Positions 9,801-19,643 are shown, counted from the stretch's first letter. The stretch: 64,000 nucleotides of DNA from Acidobacteriaceae bacterium (GCA_903642235.1 CAHJWL010000009.1:62001-126000), one strand, 5' to 3'. Notes: generated by a model not told the origin, from the sequence alone. A program made the numbers and translations.

Positions 9801-11381
9801 CTAGTTGAAGCCACGACGGGTCCGGTTGCGGCTGCTCGATTCCTCACGGACCTGATCGCGCATCTTCTCGCCGTACTGCGCCGCCTGGTCGTTACGCTGC
9901 TTCTTATCGGCTGCCGAGAAGGCACGCTCTTCGCTGCGGCTGATGCGCTTGTGGGCGGTCATTCCTTCGAGCAGGAACTCGGCAGCTGAGACAACCACCT
10001 CCGGGGAGGACTTTGCGGTGATCTCAAGAGGCGACAACTTCTCAAGCAGACCCTGAATCTGCTTGAGTTCCCCAAAGCTCGCCTCTGACGCCTGCGCGTC
10101 AGTCAACTGCACAGTACCGCCGAGATTGAACCACTGCTCGATCTGCTGCGTGTTGGTCTCTGCGAAGTATTGATCGAAGATGCTGGCGACGGAGTTGCGG
10201 ATGATCTCGCGGATGACGGTATCCGCACCGCGCATCTCGCCCTCGTATTCAAGCTCAATCTTGCCGGTAATGCCGGGGAGAGCGGCGTAGATGTCGCCAA
10301 CCCGTGGAACAACCGTAGCCTCGCCATGGATCAGCGCGCGGCGTTCCGCATTGGAGACCACAAGCTCCATGGTTGAGATCGGCAGCCGCTGCGAGACACC
10401 GGAACGCTTGTCTACCTTCTTGTCGTCACGCGCTGCGAAGGCCACGGTCTCGACGATCTGACGGATGTAGTGTGGGATCAGGATCTGCTGGATGATGTAG
10501 GCTTCTCCGGTGGCGGAGGGGGCGTAGCTGCGGGCGGTCCAGGCCTCCTGCTCGGTGATGCTGATGGCGTCGTCAATCGACTCCGGGTAGTGTGTGCGGA
10601 TCTCTGAGCCGATGCGATCCTTGAGCGGCGTCACGATCTTGCCGCGTGCGGTGTAGTCCTCGGGATTCGCGGAGAAGACGATGGCGACGTCGAGCTCCAG
10701 GCGGACGGGGTAGCCCTTAATCTGAACATCGCCTTCCTGCATGATGTTGAAGAGGGCAACCTGGATCTTGCCGGCCAGATCCGGAATTTCATTGACGGCA
10801 AAGATGCCGCGATTGGCACGGGGCAGAAGGCCGTAGTGCATGGTCAGCTCGCTGCCGAGTTCGTGGCCGGAGCGCGCGGCCTTGATCGGATCGACGTCGC
10901 CAATGAGATCGGCCACCGTGACGTCGGGCGTTGCGAGCTTCTCGACATAGCGATCCTGCGGAGTCATCCAGGCGATCGGCGTGTCATCACCCAGGCGCGC
11001 CAGAAGGTCGCGGGAGAACTTGGACAGGGGCGCATACGGATTGTCGCGCAGCTCGGAGCCGGCTACAAAGGGTGCAAAGGGATCGAGCAGCGTGGTGAGC
11101 GAGCGCAGGATGCGGCTCTTCGCCTGACCGCGCAGACCAAGCAGAATGAAGTTGTGGCGAGAGAGCACGGCATTCACAATCTGCGGCACGACGGTATCGT
11201 CGTATCCGATGATGCCGGGAAACAATGCCTCCCCGGTGCTCTGGATCGATCGCAGCCGCGTGATTAGATTGTCGCGCAGCTCGTCCTTGACGCTACGCGC
11301 CACGCGGTCCGGGGTGTAGTCACTTGCGCGCAGAGCGCCGAGAGTCTTCGGCAGGGAGTCTGGAAGGGTGTTGATCGCCAT
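9801..11381 (-). CDS. MoxR/Mg-chelatase-like AAA+ ATPase
   Basis: A 526-residue AAA+ protein related to ChlI/MoxR chaperone ATPases. The nucleotide-binding loop reads GLRGQAKS (82-89), with Ala where the Walker A Gly before Lys is normal. The Walker B region reads IFAVNE (about 193-198), with Asn for Asp. It also has VFSANPEDYTARGK (sensor-like) and DRIGSEIRTHYP (arginine-finger region). The ATG at 11381 is chosen because upstream frame shows no similarity. It is presumed to act with the VWA protein encoded just downstream, as BchI acts with BchD. Whether the motif changes are family-wide cannot be settled here. Confidence 0.85.
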   Translation of the reverse strand: MAINTLPDSLPKTLGALRASDYTPDRVARSVKDELRDNLITRLRSIQSTGEALFPGIIGYDDTVVPQIVNAVLSRHNFILLGLRGQAKSRILRSLTTLLDPFAPFVAGSELRDNPYAPLSKFSRDLLARLGDDTPIAWMTPQDRYVEKLATPDVTVADLIGDVDPIKAARSGHELGSELTMHYGLLPRANRGIFAVNEIPDLAGKIQVALFNIMQEGDVQIKGYPVRLELDVAIVFSANPEDYTARGKIVTPLKDRIGSEIRTHYPESIDDAISITEQEAWTARSYAPSATGEAYIIQQILIPHYIRQIVETVAFAARDDKKVDKRSGVSQRLPISTMELVVSNAERRALIHGEATVVPRVGDIYAALPGITGKIELEYEGEMRGADTVIREIIRNSVASIFDQYFAETNTQQIEQWFNLGGTVQLTDAQASEASFGELKQIQGLLEKLSPLEITAKSSPEVVVSAAEFLLEGMTAHKRISRSEERAFSAADKKQRNDQAAQYGEKMRDQVREESSSRNRTRRGFN

Positions 11382-11515
11382 AGCGAAAGTATAGAACTCC
11401 GGCAAGGCGAGCACAGCTGTATGCGCCCTTGCGTGTGTGTGGGATAGGGCATTTCCGCCTATAGTGTGCGCTGTTGCGCGTCGCAGGCGCCGGTCTCCAG
11501 AGTTTGAGGACGGCG

Positions 11516-12379
11516 CTAGAAGCGGCCGAGACCTGTGGCATCTTTCAGAACCAGGGCATACCAGAGCACGGGTGTCGCGAGCAGAAGGGCATCGATCCGA
11601 TCGAGGATGCCCCCGTGACCGGGAAGAAGAGTGCCCGAGTCCTTGACGCCGGCGCCGCGTTTCACAGCCGACTCCAACAGATCTCCAAGCTGGGCGGCGA
11701 GGTTGAGGACGACGGCGAGTGTGAGTGTCTGCCAGAGCGGCTCCCCGATATGAAGCACGAGGTTGCCGCGGGCACTGAGGAGGTCGCTCGCGTAGAGCAG
11801 CATGCCGGTGACAGCGAGCGAGCCCAGGACCGAGGCGATGGAGCCCTCCCATGTCTTGCCGGGAGAGAGGCGCGGAGCGAGCTTGTGCCTGCCAAAGGCG
11901 CGGCCGATGTAGAGCGCGGCGATGTCACCGGACCAGACGGCGAGCATGAGGAAGACGACGAGCGCGGGGCCATCTTCCTGTTTCCAGAGCAGAGGAATAA
12001 GAGAGAGGGGATAGGCGATCCAGATGAGGCCGAAGAGGCCTTGCGCGGTATCTGGCAGGACCTGAATGGCGGGTGAGCGGAAGCCGTTCCAGGCGAAGAG
12101 CGCGAGGGTAAGAAAGCTGATGACGGGCAGCTGTGCATCCACGGGGAAGCTTGGCAAAGTCACGGCAAAGACAGCTGCGGTGGCGACAACCATCCAGGGC
12201 AGCGGGATGCGAAGGCGGGCGTTGTGCGCCTCTGCACCGACCCTTGCCAGTGAAAGGAATTCCACAACGGCAAGCTCGGCCACGAGAAGCGCGGCAAGGG
12301 TGAGCATCCAGAGCCTGCCGAAGAAGATGAGGGCGAAGACGGCAAGGATGAGGACGAGAGCGGTGAGGATGCGTTTCAT
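11516..12379 (-). CDS. cdsA: Phosphatidate cytidylyltransferase
   Basis: Integral membrane enzyme that makes CDP-diacylglycerol from phosphatidic acid and CTP, the entry to phospholipid synthesis. The 287-residue product has multiple hydrophobic segments, the segment LSPGKTWEGSIAS, and the CDS signature KRGAGVKDSGTLLPGHGGIL followed by DRID near the C-terminus. The ATG at 12379 is chosen because longer in-frame sequence upstream overlaps the divergent aldo/keto reductase region. uppS, its usual operon partner, lies about 1.2 kb upstream on the same strand, beyond an inverted gene. Confidence 0.93.
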   Translation of the reverse strand: MKRILTALVLILAVFALIFFGRLWMLTLAALLVAELAVVEFLSLARVGAEAHNARLRIPLPWMVVATAAVFAVTLPSFPVDAQLPVISFLTLALFAWNGFRSPAIQVLPDTAQGLFGLIWIAYPLSLIPLLWKQEDGPALVVFLMLAVWSGDIAALYIGRAFGRHKLAPRLSPGKTWEGSIASVLGSLAVTGMLLYASDLLSARGNLVLHIGEPLWQTLTLAVVLNLAAQLGDLLESAVKRGAGVKDSGTLLPGHGGILDRIDALLLATPVLWYALVLKDATGLGRF

Positions 12380-12450
12380 GGACCGTCTCTGAGCATACGC
12401 GGCCCTTGAAGCTGGAGTTCCCGGCGGGGCTGACGCGCATCTGAAATGCC

Positions 12451-13449
12451 ATGGTGACAACACAGCATACAAAGGCAGAGATCGAAACAAAGACGCTGGG
12501 CAACTCGGACATGGAACTGACGGCGATCGGCTTTGGGGCATGGGCCATCGGCGGCGGAGAGTATGCCTACGGCTGGGGGAGCCAGGAGGATGCTGCGTCC
12601 GTCGCGGCGATTCAGAAGGCGATAAATATGGGCGTGAACTGGATCGACACGGCAGCGATCTATGGGCTGGGCCACTCGGAGGAGGTGGTAGGCAAGGCGC
12701 TGCGGCAGATGGACGGCGAGATCCCGTATGTCTTCACCAAGTGCTCGCTGCGGTGGAACGAGAGACGCGAGATCTACAGCAGCCTGACAGCCGAAGGCGT
12801 GCGGTATGAGGTGGAGCAGAGCCTGCAGCGGCTGGGAGTTGAGGCCATTGATCTCTACCAGATCCACTGGCCACAGCCTGAGAACGAGATCGAGGAGGGT
12901 TGGGGAACGCTGCAGGAGCTGATCCAGGAAGGCAAGATCCGGTATGCGGGCGTATCGAACTTCTCGGTCGAGCAGATGAAGCGGGCACAGGCGATCGCGC
13001 CGATCACGTCGCTGCAGCCGCCGTTCTCCCTTCTGAAGCAGGACGTAGCTGCGGAGATTCTGCCGTTCTGCGAGGAGAACAACATCGGCGTGATTAATTA
13101 CTCGCCGATGCAGGCCGGCCTGCTGACGGCGACCATGACAGCAGAGCGCGTGGCGGCGATGCCGGAGGACGACTGGCGGAAGAACAATGCGGAGTTCAAA
13201 TCGCCACAGCTCGAGAAGAATCTGGCGCTCGCGAAGCGGCTCGAAGCAATCGGTGAGCGGCACCAGGTGAAAGCAGGGGTGGTGGCAATCGCATGGACGC
13301 TGGCGAACCCGGCGGTGACGGCGGCGATTGTGGGTGGGCGAAATCCGGAGCAGGTGGCGGACACGGCGACGGCGCTCAAGTTCAGGCTGAGCGCGGAGGA
13401 GGTACAGGAGATTGACTCGTTTGTGAGAGAGACCGGCATCGGAGCGTAA
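12451..13449 (+). CDS. Aldo/keto reductase
   Basis: A 332-residue NADPH-dependent oxidoreductase of the aldo/keto reductase superfamily, expected to reduce an aldehyde or ketone in the cytosol. The catalytic tetrad is visible as D66 and Y71 in WIDTAAIYG, K97 in VFTKCSL and H139 in LYQIHW, with cofactor-binding GGRNPEQV near the C-terminus. The substrate cannot be told from sequence. It lies in opposite orientation between uppS and cdsA, which are normally adjacent. Confidence 0.92.
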   Translation: MVTTQHTKAEIETKTLGNSDMELTAIGFGAWAIGGGEYAYGWGSQEDAASVAAIQKAINMGVNWIDTAAIYGLGHSEEVVGKALRQMDGEIPYVFTKCSLRWNERREIYSSLTAEGVRYEVEQSLQRLGVEAIDLYQIHWPQPENEIEEGWGTLQELIQEGKIRYAGVSNFSVEQMKRAQAIAPITSLQPPFSLLKQDVAAEILPFCEENNIGVINYSPMQAGLLTATMTAERVAAMPEDDWRKNNAEFKSPQLEKNLALAKRLEAIGERHQVKAGVVAIAWTLANPAVTAAIVGGRNPEQVADTATALKFRLSAEEVQEIDSFVRETGIGA

Positions 13450-13591
13450 GTGCAGGTTGTGGACGAGTGATGCAGGACGCCGCCTGTCTTCGCTCGTTCC
13501 TCCTGGAAGCTTCCTTACTGTCTGAACGATGTGCTGCGGTCCTTTGTTGACTCGGGATGGCGGGTCTCGACGAGGGGATCAGACGCAGGTC

Positions 13592-14554
<963 letters not shown>

Positions 14555-14731
14555 AAGCGACCTCGCAGGCCGCGGGCAGGCTCCTGCAGCTTTAGACGCT
14601 AGCACAGCGGGAGGGTGGGTGCAATGAAGGGAAGTACGGGATGGGAGAGGCTGCGGACGGGCTGTTCGGGCTCTATGGCTGAGCCTGAAAGTCGCCGTCC
14701 GCAGCGGAGGTTTGTTCGAGAAAACGGGCGG

Positions 14732-15265
14732 CTAGGCGCTGCGGCGACGGCCGGCGGCGAGCTCGCGAACATGGTTGAGGAAGATGGAGCGCTGGAGAGA
14801 GTCGAGCTGCGAGGCGTAGTGCGCGATCTCAGCGATGAAGGGGTCAGTCATGAGGACGGCAGTCTCGTCTTCGTGGCGGGTGTGCGAGTCGCGCAGGAGG
14901 ACCGAGATATCAACCTGCAGCGCGTTCGCAAGGCGCGAGAGCGAAGAGAGTGTAGGCATGGCCTTGCCATTCTCGATCTTTGAGATGTACGTGCGTGGCA
15001 CGCCCATGCGTCCGGCAAGCTGACGCTGAGAAAGGTTGCGTACGTGGCGCAGATCGCGAACAGCCGTGGCGACCTGAACATGACCATCCGGAACAGAGAC
15101 TGGGGGAACCAGGGTGAGCGGCAGTGGTGCGGGTTCGGGTGCTTTGACCTCGAGCGATCGCTTGCAGCGGGCGCAAGTGGCGGTGGCACGGCGGAATTGC
15201 ACAAGATCGCAATGGTCGCAGCGCAGGACCTCACGCTGTTCAACAGAAGCCATCATGGTTGCCAT
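14732..15265 (-). CDS. XRE-family regulator with N-terminal zinc ribbon
   Basis: About 177 residues. The N-terminal part has two Cys pairs, CDHC and CARC, 12 residues apart, likely a zinc ribbon. A Pro-rich linker leads to a helix-turn-helix: NLSQRQLAGRMGVPRTYISK with IENGKAMPTLSSLSRLANAL is a canonical Cro/C1-type domain. The C-terminal tail (DPFIAEIAHYASQLDSLQRS onward) is helical and may dimerise. It is predicted to be a DNA-binding regulator; the target and signal are unknown. ATG codons at 15265, 15256 and 15253 are all possible starts, with no strong ribosome site to choose between them. Confidence 0.82.
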   Translation of the reverse strand: MATMMASVEQREVLRCDHCDLVQFRRATATCARCKRSLEVKAPEPAPLPLTLVPPVSVPDGHVQVATAVRDLRHVRNLSQRQLAGRMGVPRTYISKIENGKAMPTLSSLSRLANALQVDISVLLRDSHTRHEDETAVLMTDPFIAEIAHYASQLDSLQRSIFLNHVRELAAGRRRSA

Positions 15266-15520
15266 AGTTTTGTCGTTCGCGGGCGGTTGCCAGAGCGGGC
15301 ACCGCAGCACACGTCCGATAACGGAAGCATGTGATGTGCCTAGACTGGCACTGAGGTATCCCATCAGTCAAGGGCAATTGCCCGACAGAACGCGGTGAAA
15401 CCCGGAAGAACCCGGAGATGGAACCTGCCTGGTAAACACCGTCGCCACATCTTCCTGCATCGCCCGGCTGCTGCCGAGGCCGCGCATCCAGGACGCTTTC
15501 AGCCGAGAGAGCGTGGGAAG

Positions 15521-16129
15521 ATGGACAGCATGGGCGACGCGAAGTACGGGCGGGAGGCAGCGCAAGCGCTGCTGCTGGAGTGGACGCAGGGTGAAAGCCT
15601 GCGGAAGCATGGGCTGGCGGTTGCGGCGTGCACAGAGGCGTACGGCAGGCTTGAAGCACTGCGGCAGGGGCTGAGCGGGGATGCAGTCGATGCCTTTGCA
15701 GAGCCGTACTGCTGTGCGGGGCTGCTGCACGACATGGATTACGAACGGCATCCCTCGCTTGAGGAGCACCCGTTCGTAGGGGTGAAGTACCTGCGTGAGG
15801 CGGGCTGGCCGGAGGAGATGCTGCACGCGATCCTGGCGCATGCGGACTACTCGGGCGTGTTACCGGAGACGCACCTCGATAAAGCGCTCTTCGCGTGTGA
15901 CGAGCTGTCGGGCTTCTTGACGGCATGCGCGCTGGTGAAGCCGTCGAAGGCGATCGCGGATGTAGAGGTTGCGGGAGTGAAGAAGAAGATGAAGGACAAG
16001 GCGTTCGCGCGGGCGGTGAAGCGGGAGGATATGACGCGGGGTGCTGAGCTGCTGGGCGTGCCGCTCGAGGAGCACATCGGAATCTGTCTGCTGGCGATGC
16101 AGGGGCGGGCGGAGGAGCTGGGACTATAA
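15521..16129 (+). CDS. HD domain protein
   Basis: A 202-residue protein with the pattern of HDIG-type metal-dependent phosphohydrolases: KHGLAVAA, then LLHDMDYERHP (the HD pair), HPFVG, and ILAHADYSG. These supply the usual metal-binding His and Asp residues. Such proteins act on nucleotides or other phosphate esters in the cytosol, but the substrate here is unknown. ATG at 15521 is used; a second ATG at 15530 has GGGAAG 9 bases before it and is an equally good start. It is divergent from the XRE regulator gene, so the 255-base gap may hold promoters for both. Confidence 0.8.
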   Translation: MDSMGDAKYGREAAQALLLEWTQGESLRKHGLAVAACTEAYGRLEALRQGLSGDAVDAFAEPYCCAGLLHDMDYERHPSLEEHPFVGVKYLREAGWPEEMLHAILAHADYSGVLPETHLDKALFACDELSGFLTACALVKPSKAIADVEVAGVKKKMKDKAFARAVKREDMTRGAELLGVPLEEHIGICLLAMQGRAEELGL

Positions 16130-16170
16130 CTTCTTTACGAGGCAGACGAAGGGCTGGTCGCCTTGTAGCT

Positions 16171-16533
16171 TCAGTTACAGCCGCGAAGAAGCGTCAGCCA
16201 CACCAGTGAGAGAACAATGGAGCCGATGATGCCGATGAGAAATACAGGCGCGCGGGTGCCTGCAGCGCTGAGATCGGATCTCTCGTTTTCACGGGGGCTT
16301 TCGGGATTGTAGGCGACAGGAAAGAGTGAGCTCTGCGGGATGGGCTCTTTTGAGCTGAACTGTCCGGTGTAGAGCTCTCCATCAACGAAGTAGTTGAAGG
16401 CGATGAGAAAGTGGCGAGGGGTTGGCACGCCGAAGGCGATCGCTCGGCCCGCGCCGGCGGTGTAGGTGCAGGCTGTAACGGTGGCAATGGCCTTTGGCCA
16501 GGAGCTGGGGGAGAGATCCGGTTCAGGAGCCAT
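16171..16533 (-). CDS. Small DUF3592-like membrane protein
   Basis: A 120-residue protein with one C-terminal membrane segment (about 96-114, FLIGIIGSIVLSLVWLTLL). The central part has a soluble beta-type stretch: FNYFVDGELYTGQF, then FPVAYNPESPRENE, which resembles the DUF3592 pattern of YxVdGxxYxG followed by V.YdPxnP..n. No catalytic residues are apparent and the function is unknown. It is transcribed after pncA (gap of 12 bases) and is probably in the same operon. Confidence 0.6.
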   Translation of the reverse strand: MAPEPDLSPSSWPKAIATVTACTYTAGAGRAIAFGVPTPRHFLIAFNYFVDGELYTGQFSSKEPIPQSSLFPVAYNPESPRENERSDLSAAGTRAPVFLIGIIGSIVLSLVWLTLLRGCN

Positions 16534-16545
16534 GGATGTTCGATG

Positions 16546-17172
16546 CTAGAGATCGGCGACGCTCATGCGGCGAACACCCTGCGTGCTGAAACCCTCCTGA
16601 ACAGCGGCGATGGTGCCCGGAAGATCGACGGCGGCGGTTAGGTCTTCGAGGACGAAGGTTTCGAAGCCCAAGCGGACGGCGGCAAGGGCGGAGTGGCCGA
16701 CGCAGAAGTCGTAGGCGACGCCGACGAAGAAGAGGCGGGTGAGGGTGCGTTCCCGCAGGTAGGCGGCGAGGCCGGTGGGCGTCACGCGGTCGTTCTCGAA
16801 GAAGGCGGAGTAGCTGTCGACGCCGGTGCGGAAGCCTTTGCGGAGGATGAGTTCGGCGTGCGGGAGGTGGAGGCCGGCGTGAAGGTGGGCGCCCGCTGTT
16901 CCCTGGAGGCAGTGATCGGGCCAGAGGCTCTGAGTGCCATAGGAGGCTTCGATGCTGTCCTCGAAGGGCTGTTTGCCGTGAGTGCTGGCGAAGGAGATGT
17001 GACCGGCGGGGTGCCAGTCCTGGGTGCACAGCACGTGATCGAAGCCGCGGGCGATGGCATTGATGCCCGGAAGAAGAGTCTCGCCGCCGCGCACCTTAAG
17101 CGGAGCGCCTTCGACGAGGAAGTCGTTCTGCATGTCGATCACGAGCAGCGCATCATGCGGAGTGAGATCCAT
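16546..17172 (-). CDS. pncA: Nicotinamidase
   Basis: Deamidates nicotinamide to nicotinate in NAD salvage; the same family activates pyrazinamide. The 208-residue isochorismatase-fold product shows the catalytic triad Asp13 (VIDMQNDF), Lys112 (LRKGF) and Cys157 (GVAYDFCVGHS). The metal ligands are Asp52 and His54 in QDWHPAGH plus His87 in WPDHC. Length and spacing fit bacterial PncA, and the metal ligands separate it from plain isochorismatases. It is divergent from the thioesterase gene at 17221, with only 48 bases between the starts. Confidence 0.93.
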   Translation of the reverse strand: MDLTPHDALLVIDMQNDFLVEGAPLKVRGGETLLPGINAIARGFDHVLCTQDWHPAGHISFASTHGKQPFEDSIEASYGTQSLWPDHCLQGTAGAHLHAGLHLPHAELILRKGFRTGVDSYSAFFENDRVTPTGLAAYLRERTLTRLFFVGVAYDFCVGHSALAAVRLGFETFVLEDLTAAVDLPGTIAAVQEGFSTQGVRRMSVADL

Positions 17173-17220
17173 GCCGTCGATTTTAGTTGGTTACTCGAGA
17201 GCTGCCCGTAGACTGGAGCG

Positions 17221-17673
17221 ATGATTTCAGGGCCGGGAGAAGCGCGGGTTCGGGTTCGATACGCCGAGACCGATCAGATGGGTGTGGTGTACCACGCGAA
17301 CTACCTGGTGTGGTTCGAGGTGGGCCGGGTGGAGTTGATGCGATCGCTGGGGTTTGATTACGGCTCTCTCGAGCGGGACGAGGACTGCCTGATTGCGGTT
17401 GTGGAGGCGACGGCACGCTATAAGCTGCCGGCGCGGTATGACGAGGAGCTGGTGATCCGGACGCGGGTGAATGGAGCGCGCTCCTCACTGATCAAGTTCG
17501 GGTATACGGTCTCGCGTGCCGCGGATGAGGTGATTTTGTGCACGGGCGAGACGACACACGTGGTTGTTGGACGGGACATGAAGAAGCGTGGGCTGCCGGA
17601 GAGGTACCTCATGGCATTTCGAAGTGCAGCCGGTGATGCGATGGCAGGGTACGGTGCGCTGGCCCGCGGATAG
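17221..17673 (+). CDS. YbgC-like acyl-CoA thioesterase (4HBT family)
   Basis: A 150-residue hotdog-fold thioesterase. The 4HBT signature RYAETDQMGVVYHANYLVWF carries the catalytic Asp18, with EVGRVELMRSLG after it and the typical late strand VILCTGETTHVVV. Such enzymes hydrolyse short- or medium-chain acyl-CoA or acyl-ACP in the cytosol. YbgC often sits with tolQRAB, but no tol genes are here, so the exact physiological substrate is open. The ATG at 17221 is close to the start of the fold and needs no extension. Confidence 0.88.
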   Translation: MISGPGEARVRVRYAETDQMGVVYHANYLVWFEVGRVELMRSLGFDYGSLERDEDCLIAVVEATARYKLPARYDEELVIRTRVNGARSSLIKFGYTVSRAADEVILCTGETTHVVVGRDMKKRGLPERYLMAFRSAAGDAMAGYGALARG

Positions 17674-17725
17674 GGCCGCGGACGCATGGTACGAAACGAA
17701 GCCGCACCGGCTGCGCGACGATGCA

Positions 17726-18778
17726 CTAGCCGGGAAGCTGTGATTCGGCTTCAGGAATGCCGGCCGCGTCGACGTTCGTCTCTGGTTCCATCTGTCCTGC
17801 GGCGCGGGCGATCGCCCAGCATTTGGCGTACTTCCAGCTGACGTAGGCGGAGTGATAGAGGTGCAGCAGCAGGCCTTCACGGCCGTCGAGAAAGCCCAGA
17901 CGGAAAAGGTAGTTGCGGAAGAACTCGAAGGTCGGAATGACAAAGACGTTCCAATGGAAGGAAAGCCAGGAACTGCTGGTTCGGTTCTGCTCCAGCAGCA
18001 GGCGCGCGCCCAGGGTGCTGTAGCGATCCATATGTTCGAGGTAGCTTTCGAGCGTGGGATAGGCGTGATGGATCAGGTCGGAGTCCAGGGTCTCGGAGGC
18101 GCCGTCGAACTGGATTGTCTCGTGCACCGGGCGGTCTTCAAATGCGCTGGCAAAGGCAACGGCGTTTCGCCGGAAGAGGCGAAGTTTGGGGTCAGGGTAG
18201 TAGCCGCCGTGGCGCATCCACCGGCCAAGAAATAGGTTGCGCCGGCGGAGATGGAAGGCGTCAAGGGGCGGGTTGGTCGGCAGCAGGGCACGGAGCTGTG
18301 TCTGCAGCTCGGGTGAGAGCTCTTCATCGGCGTCAAGCGACAGCACCCAGGTGCCGCGACACTGCTCGATGGCGAAGTTCTTTTGTGCGGCAAAGCCGCG
18401 CCATGGTTCAGAGAAGATGCGTGCGTTGCTCTCGCGCGCGATCTCTAGGGTGCGGTCGGTCGAGCCGGAATCGACCAGAACGATCTCGTCGGCGAAGCGC
18501 ACGCTGGCCAAGGTGCGAGCCAGATTGGACTCTTCGTTGCGGGTGATGATGGCGACTGAGAGCAGGGGTGGGGGACCTGCCGGGACGCCGGATGTGTGCT
18601 CGCTGGCATCCAGAGGCGGGACATGGAACAGATGGCTCAGAGTGCCTCCGTGAAGGGCGCTGCAGACGTGCTGCCAGTGTAGTTGAGGGTAGCTGACGAA
18701 GAAAGGAGCTTCTGCCGGATCTCGCTGCGAGGGTGTCGAGTCAGGCAAGCCGGATGGCGGGGTTCTCCAGGAACTCAC
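17726..18778 (-). CDS. Glycosyltransferase family 2 (WaaE/KdtX-like)
   Basis: A GT-A fold glycosyltransferase of up to 350 residues. SVAIITRNEESNLARTL, EIVLVDSGSTDRTLEIA and the metal-binding LSLDADEELS are the nucleotide-sugar binding and DxD regions. FHLRRRNLFLGRWMRHGGYY and KLRLFRRN are typical of the WaaE/KdtX group that modifies lipopolysaccharide core, so an envelope glycan role at the inner membrane is likely. The first roughly 70 residues look non-homologous. The GTG at 18778 overlaps the cyaY end; a TTG near 18750 would also give translational coupling to cyaY, so the true start is uncertain. Confidence 0.83.
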   Translation of the reverse strand: MSSWRTPPSGLPDSTPSQRDPAEAPFFVSYPQLHWQHVCSALHGGTLSHLFHVPPLDASEHTSGVPAGPPPLLSVAIITRNEESNLARTLASVRFADEIVLVDSGSTDRTLEIARESNARIFSEPWRGFAAQKNFAIEQCRGTWVLSLDADEELSPELQTQLRALLPTNPPLDAFHLRRRNLFLGRWMRHGGYYPDPKLRLFRRNAVAFASAFEDRPVHETIQFDGASETLDSDLIHHAYPTLESYLEHMDRYSTLGARLLLEQNRTSSSWLSFHWNVFVIPTFEFFRNYLFRLGFLDGREGLLLHLYHSAYVSWKYAKCWAIARAAGQMEPETNVDAAGIPEAESQLPG

Positions 18779-19076
18779 GGAGCAGGCGCTCGATCAGCGG
18801 CTTCAGAGCCTCACCGGTCCTGGGGAGGACGAAGGCGGTCTGCTCGGCGGACCAGTCGAGCTTGAAGCTGGTGGACTGAGCGGAGATCCAGAGCTGACGG
18901 ACGGGCGTCTGCGGGGTGAGGACAAATTTGCCGGGACGATCTTCAAACAGGATGTTCAGCACGCCATTGTTCTCTTCCGCCTCGAAGCCACCTTCTTCCT
19001 CGGCGTCGATCAGAGACTTCTTGAGGGAGTCGAGGGCGCGATCGGACTCGCGGCGGAAGGTGGATTCGTCAATCAT
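18741..19076 (-). CDS. cyaY: Frataxin-like iron donor protein CyaY
   Basis: A 111-residue acidic protein matching CyaY/frataxin, which binds iron and regulates IscS during Fe-S cluster assembly. The N-terminal helix (MIDESTFRRESDRALDSLKK) carries acidic residues; the core strands include NGVLNILFEDRPGKFVLTPQ and the family's PVRQLWISAQS (compare PLHQVWLATKQ in E. coli). RTGEALKPLIERLLREFL fits the last helix. No isc or suf genes are next to it. It overlaps the glycosyltransferase gene downstream by up to 38 bases, and ssb ends 63 bases upstream. Confidence 0.72.
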   Translation of the reverse strand: MIDESTFRRESDRALDSLKKSLIDAEEEGGFEAEENNGVLNILFEDRPGKFVLTPQTPVRQLWISAQSTSFKLDWSAEQTAFVLPRTGEALKPLIERLLREFLENPAIRLA

Positions 19077-19139
19077 GGCTTTATTGTAGAGGCGCTGGTG
19101 CAGCAGGGGAGTGCAGAGCTGTCGTGGAGCTCCGAGGAC

Positions 19140-19643
19140 CTAAAAGGGAATGTCGTCGTCGGTAATGCCGGTGTCGCCATAGTCCGGTGCGCCGGCTGGC
19201 TGACGCTGGTCGTAGCCGGTGGAGTTTGATTTAGCGTAGGAGTTGGAGTTGGACTGACTGTAGGAGCCGGAGGAGCGCTCACCGCCGCCGCTGGCGGAGT
19301 CACCGGCGCGGCCGCCGAGCAGTTGCAGATCGTTGACCAGGATCTCTGTCTTGTACTTCTTCTGCCCAGACTCTTTGTCGTCCCAGGAGCGGGTCTGGAT
19401 CTTGCCTTCAACGTAGATCTGCGAGCCTTTTTTCACGTAATCGCGGACGATTTCGGCAGTGCGCTGGAAGGCGACGAGATTGTGCCACTCCGTCTTATCG
19501 ACCCATTGGCCATCCTGGCCTTTGGTGCGATCGGTGGTGGCGAGGGCGAAGCTGGCGATGCTCATGCCGCCCTGGGTCGCACGGATCTCGGGGTCTTTGC
19601 CGACGTTGCCGACGAGAATGACTTTGTTAACGCCTCTTGCCAT
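19140..19643 (-). CDS. ssb: Single-stranded DNA-binding protein
   Basis: A 167-residue SSB that coats single-stranded DNA in replication and repair. The OB-fold occupies residues 1-110 (ARGVNKVILVGNVGKDPEIR, KTEWHNLVAFQRTAE, QIYVEGKIQTRSW). A Ser/Asn/Gly-rich linker and the acidic protein-interaction tip DDDIPF complete it. The ATG at 19643 has GGAGA 6 bases upstream; the 20-codon extension to 19703 is not needed. It shares the strand with cyaY downstream. Confidence 0.97.
   Translation of the reverse strand: MARGVNKVILVGNVGKDPEIRATQGGMSIASFALATTDRTKGQDGQWVDKTEWHNLVAFQRTAEIVRDYVKKGSQIYVEGKIQTRSWDDKESGQKKYKTEILVNDLQLLGGRAGDSASGGGERSSGSYSQSNSNSYAKSNSTGYDQRQPAGAPDYGDTGITDDDIPF

Noticed and set aside
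11382-11852. N-terminal extension of the AAA ATPase
   Set aside because: Arg/His/Pro-rich and antisense to cdsA; the family N-terminus begins after the ATG at 11381.
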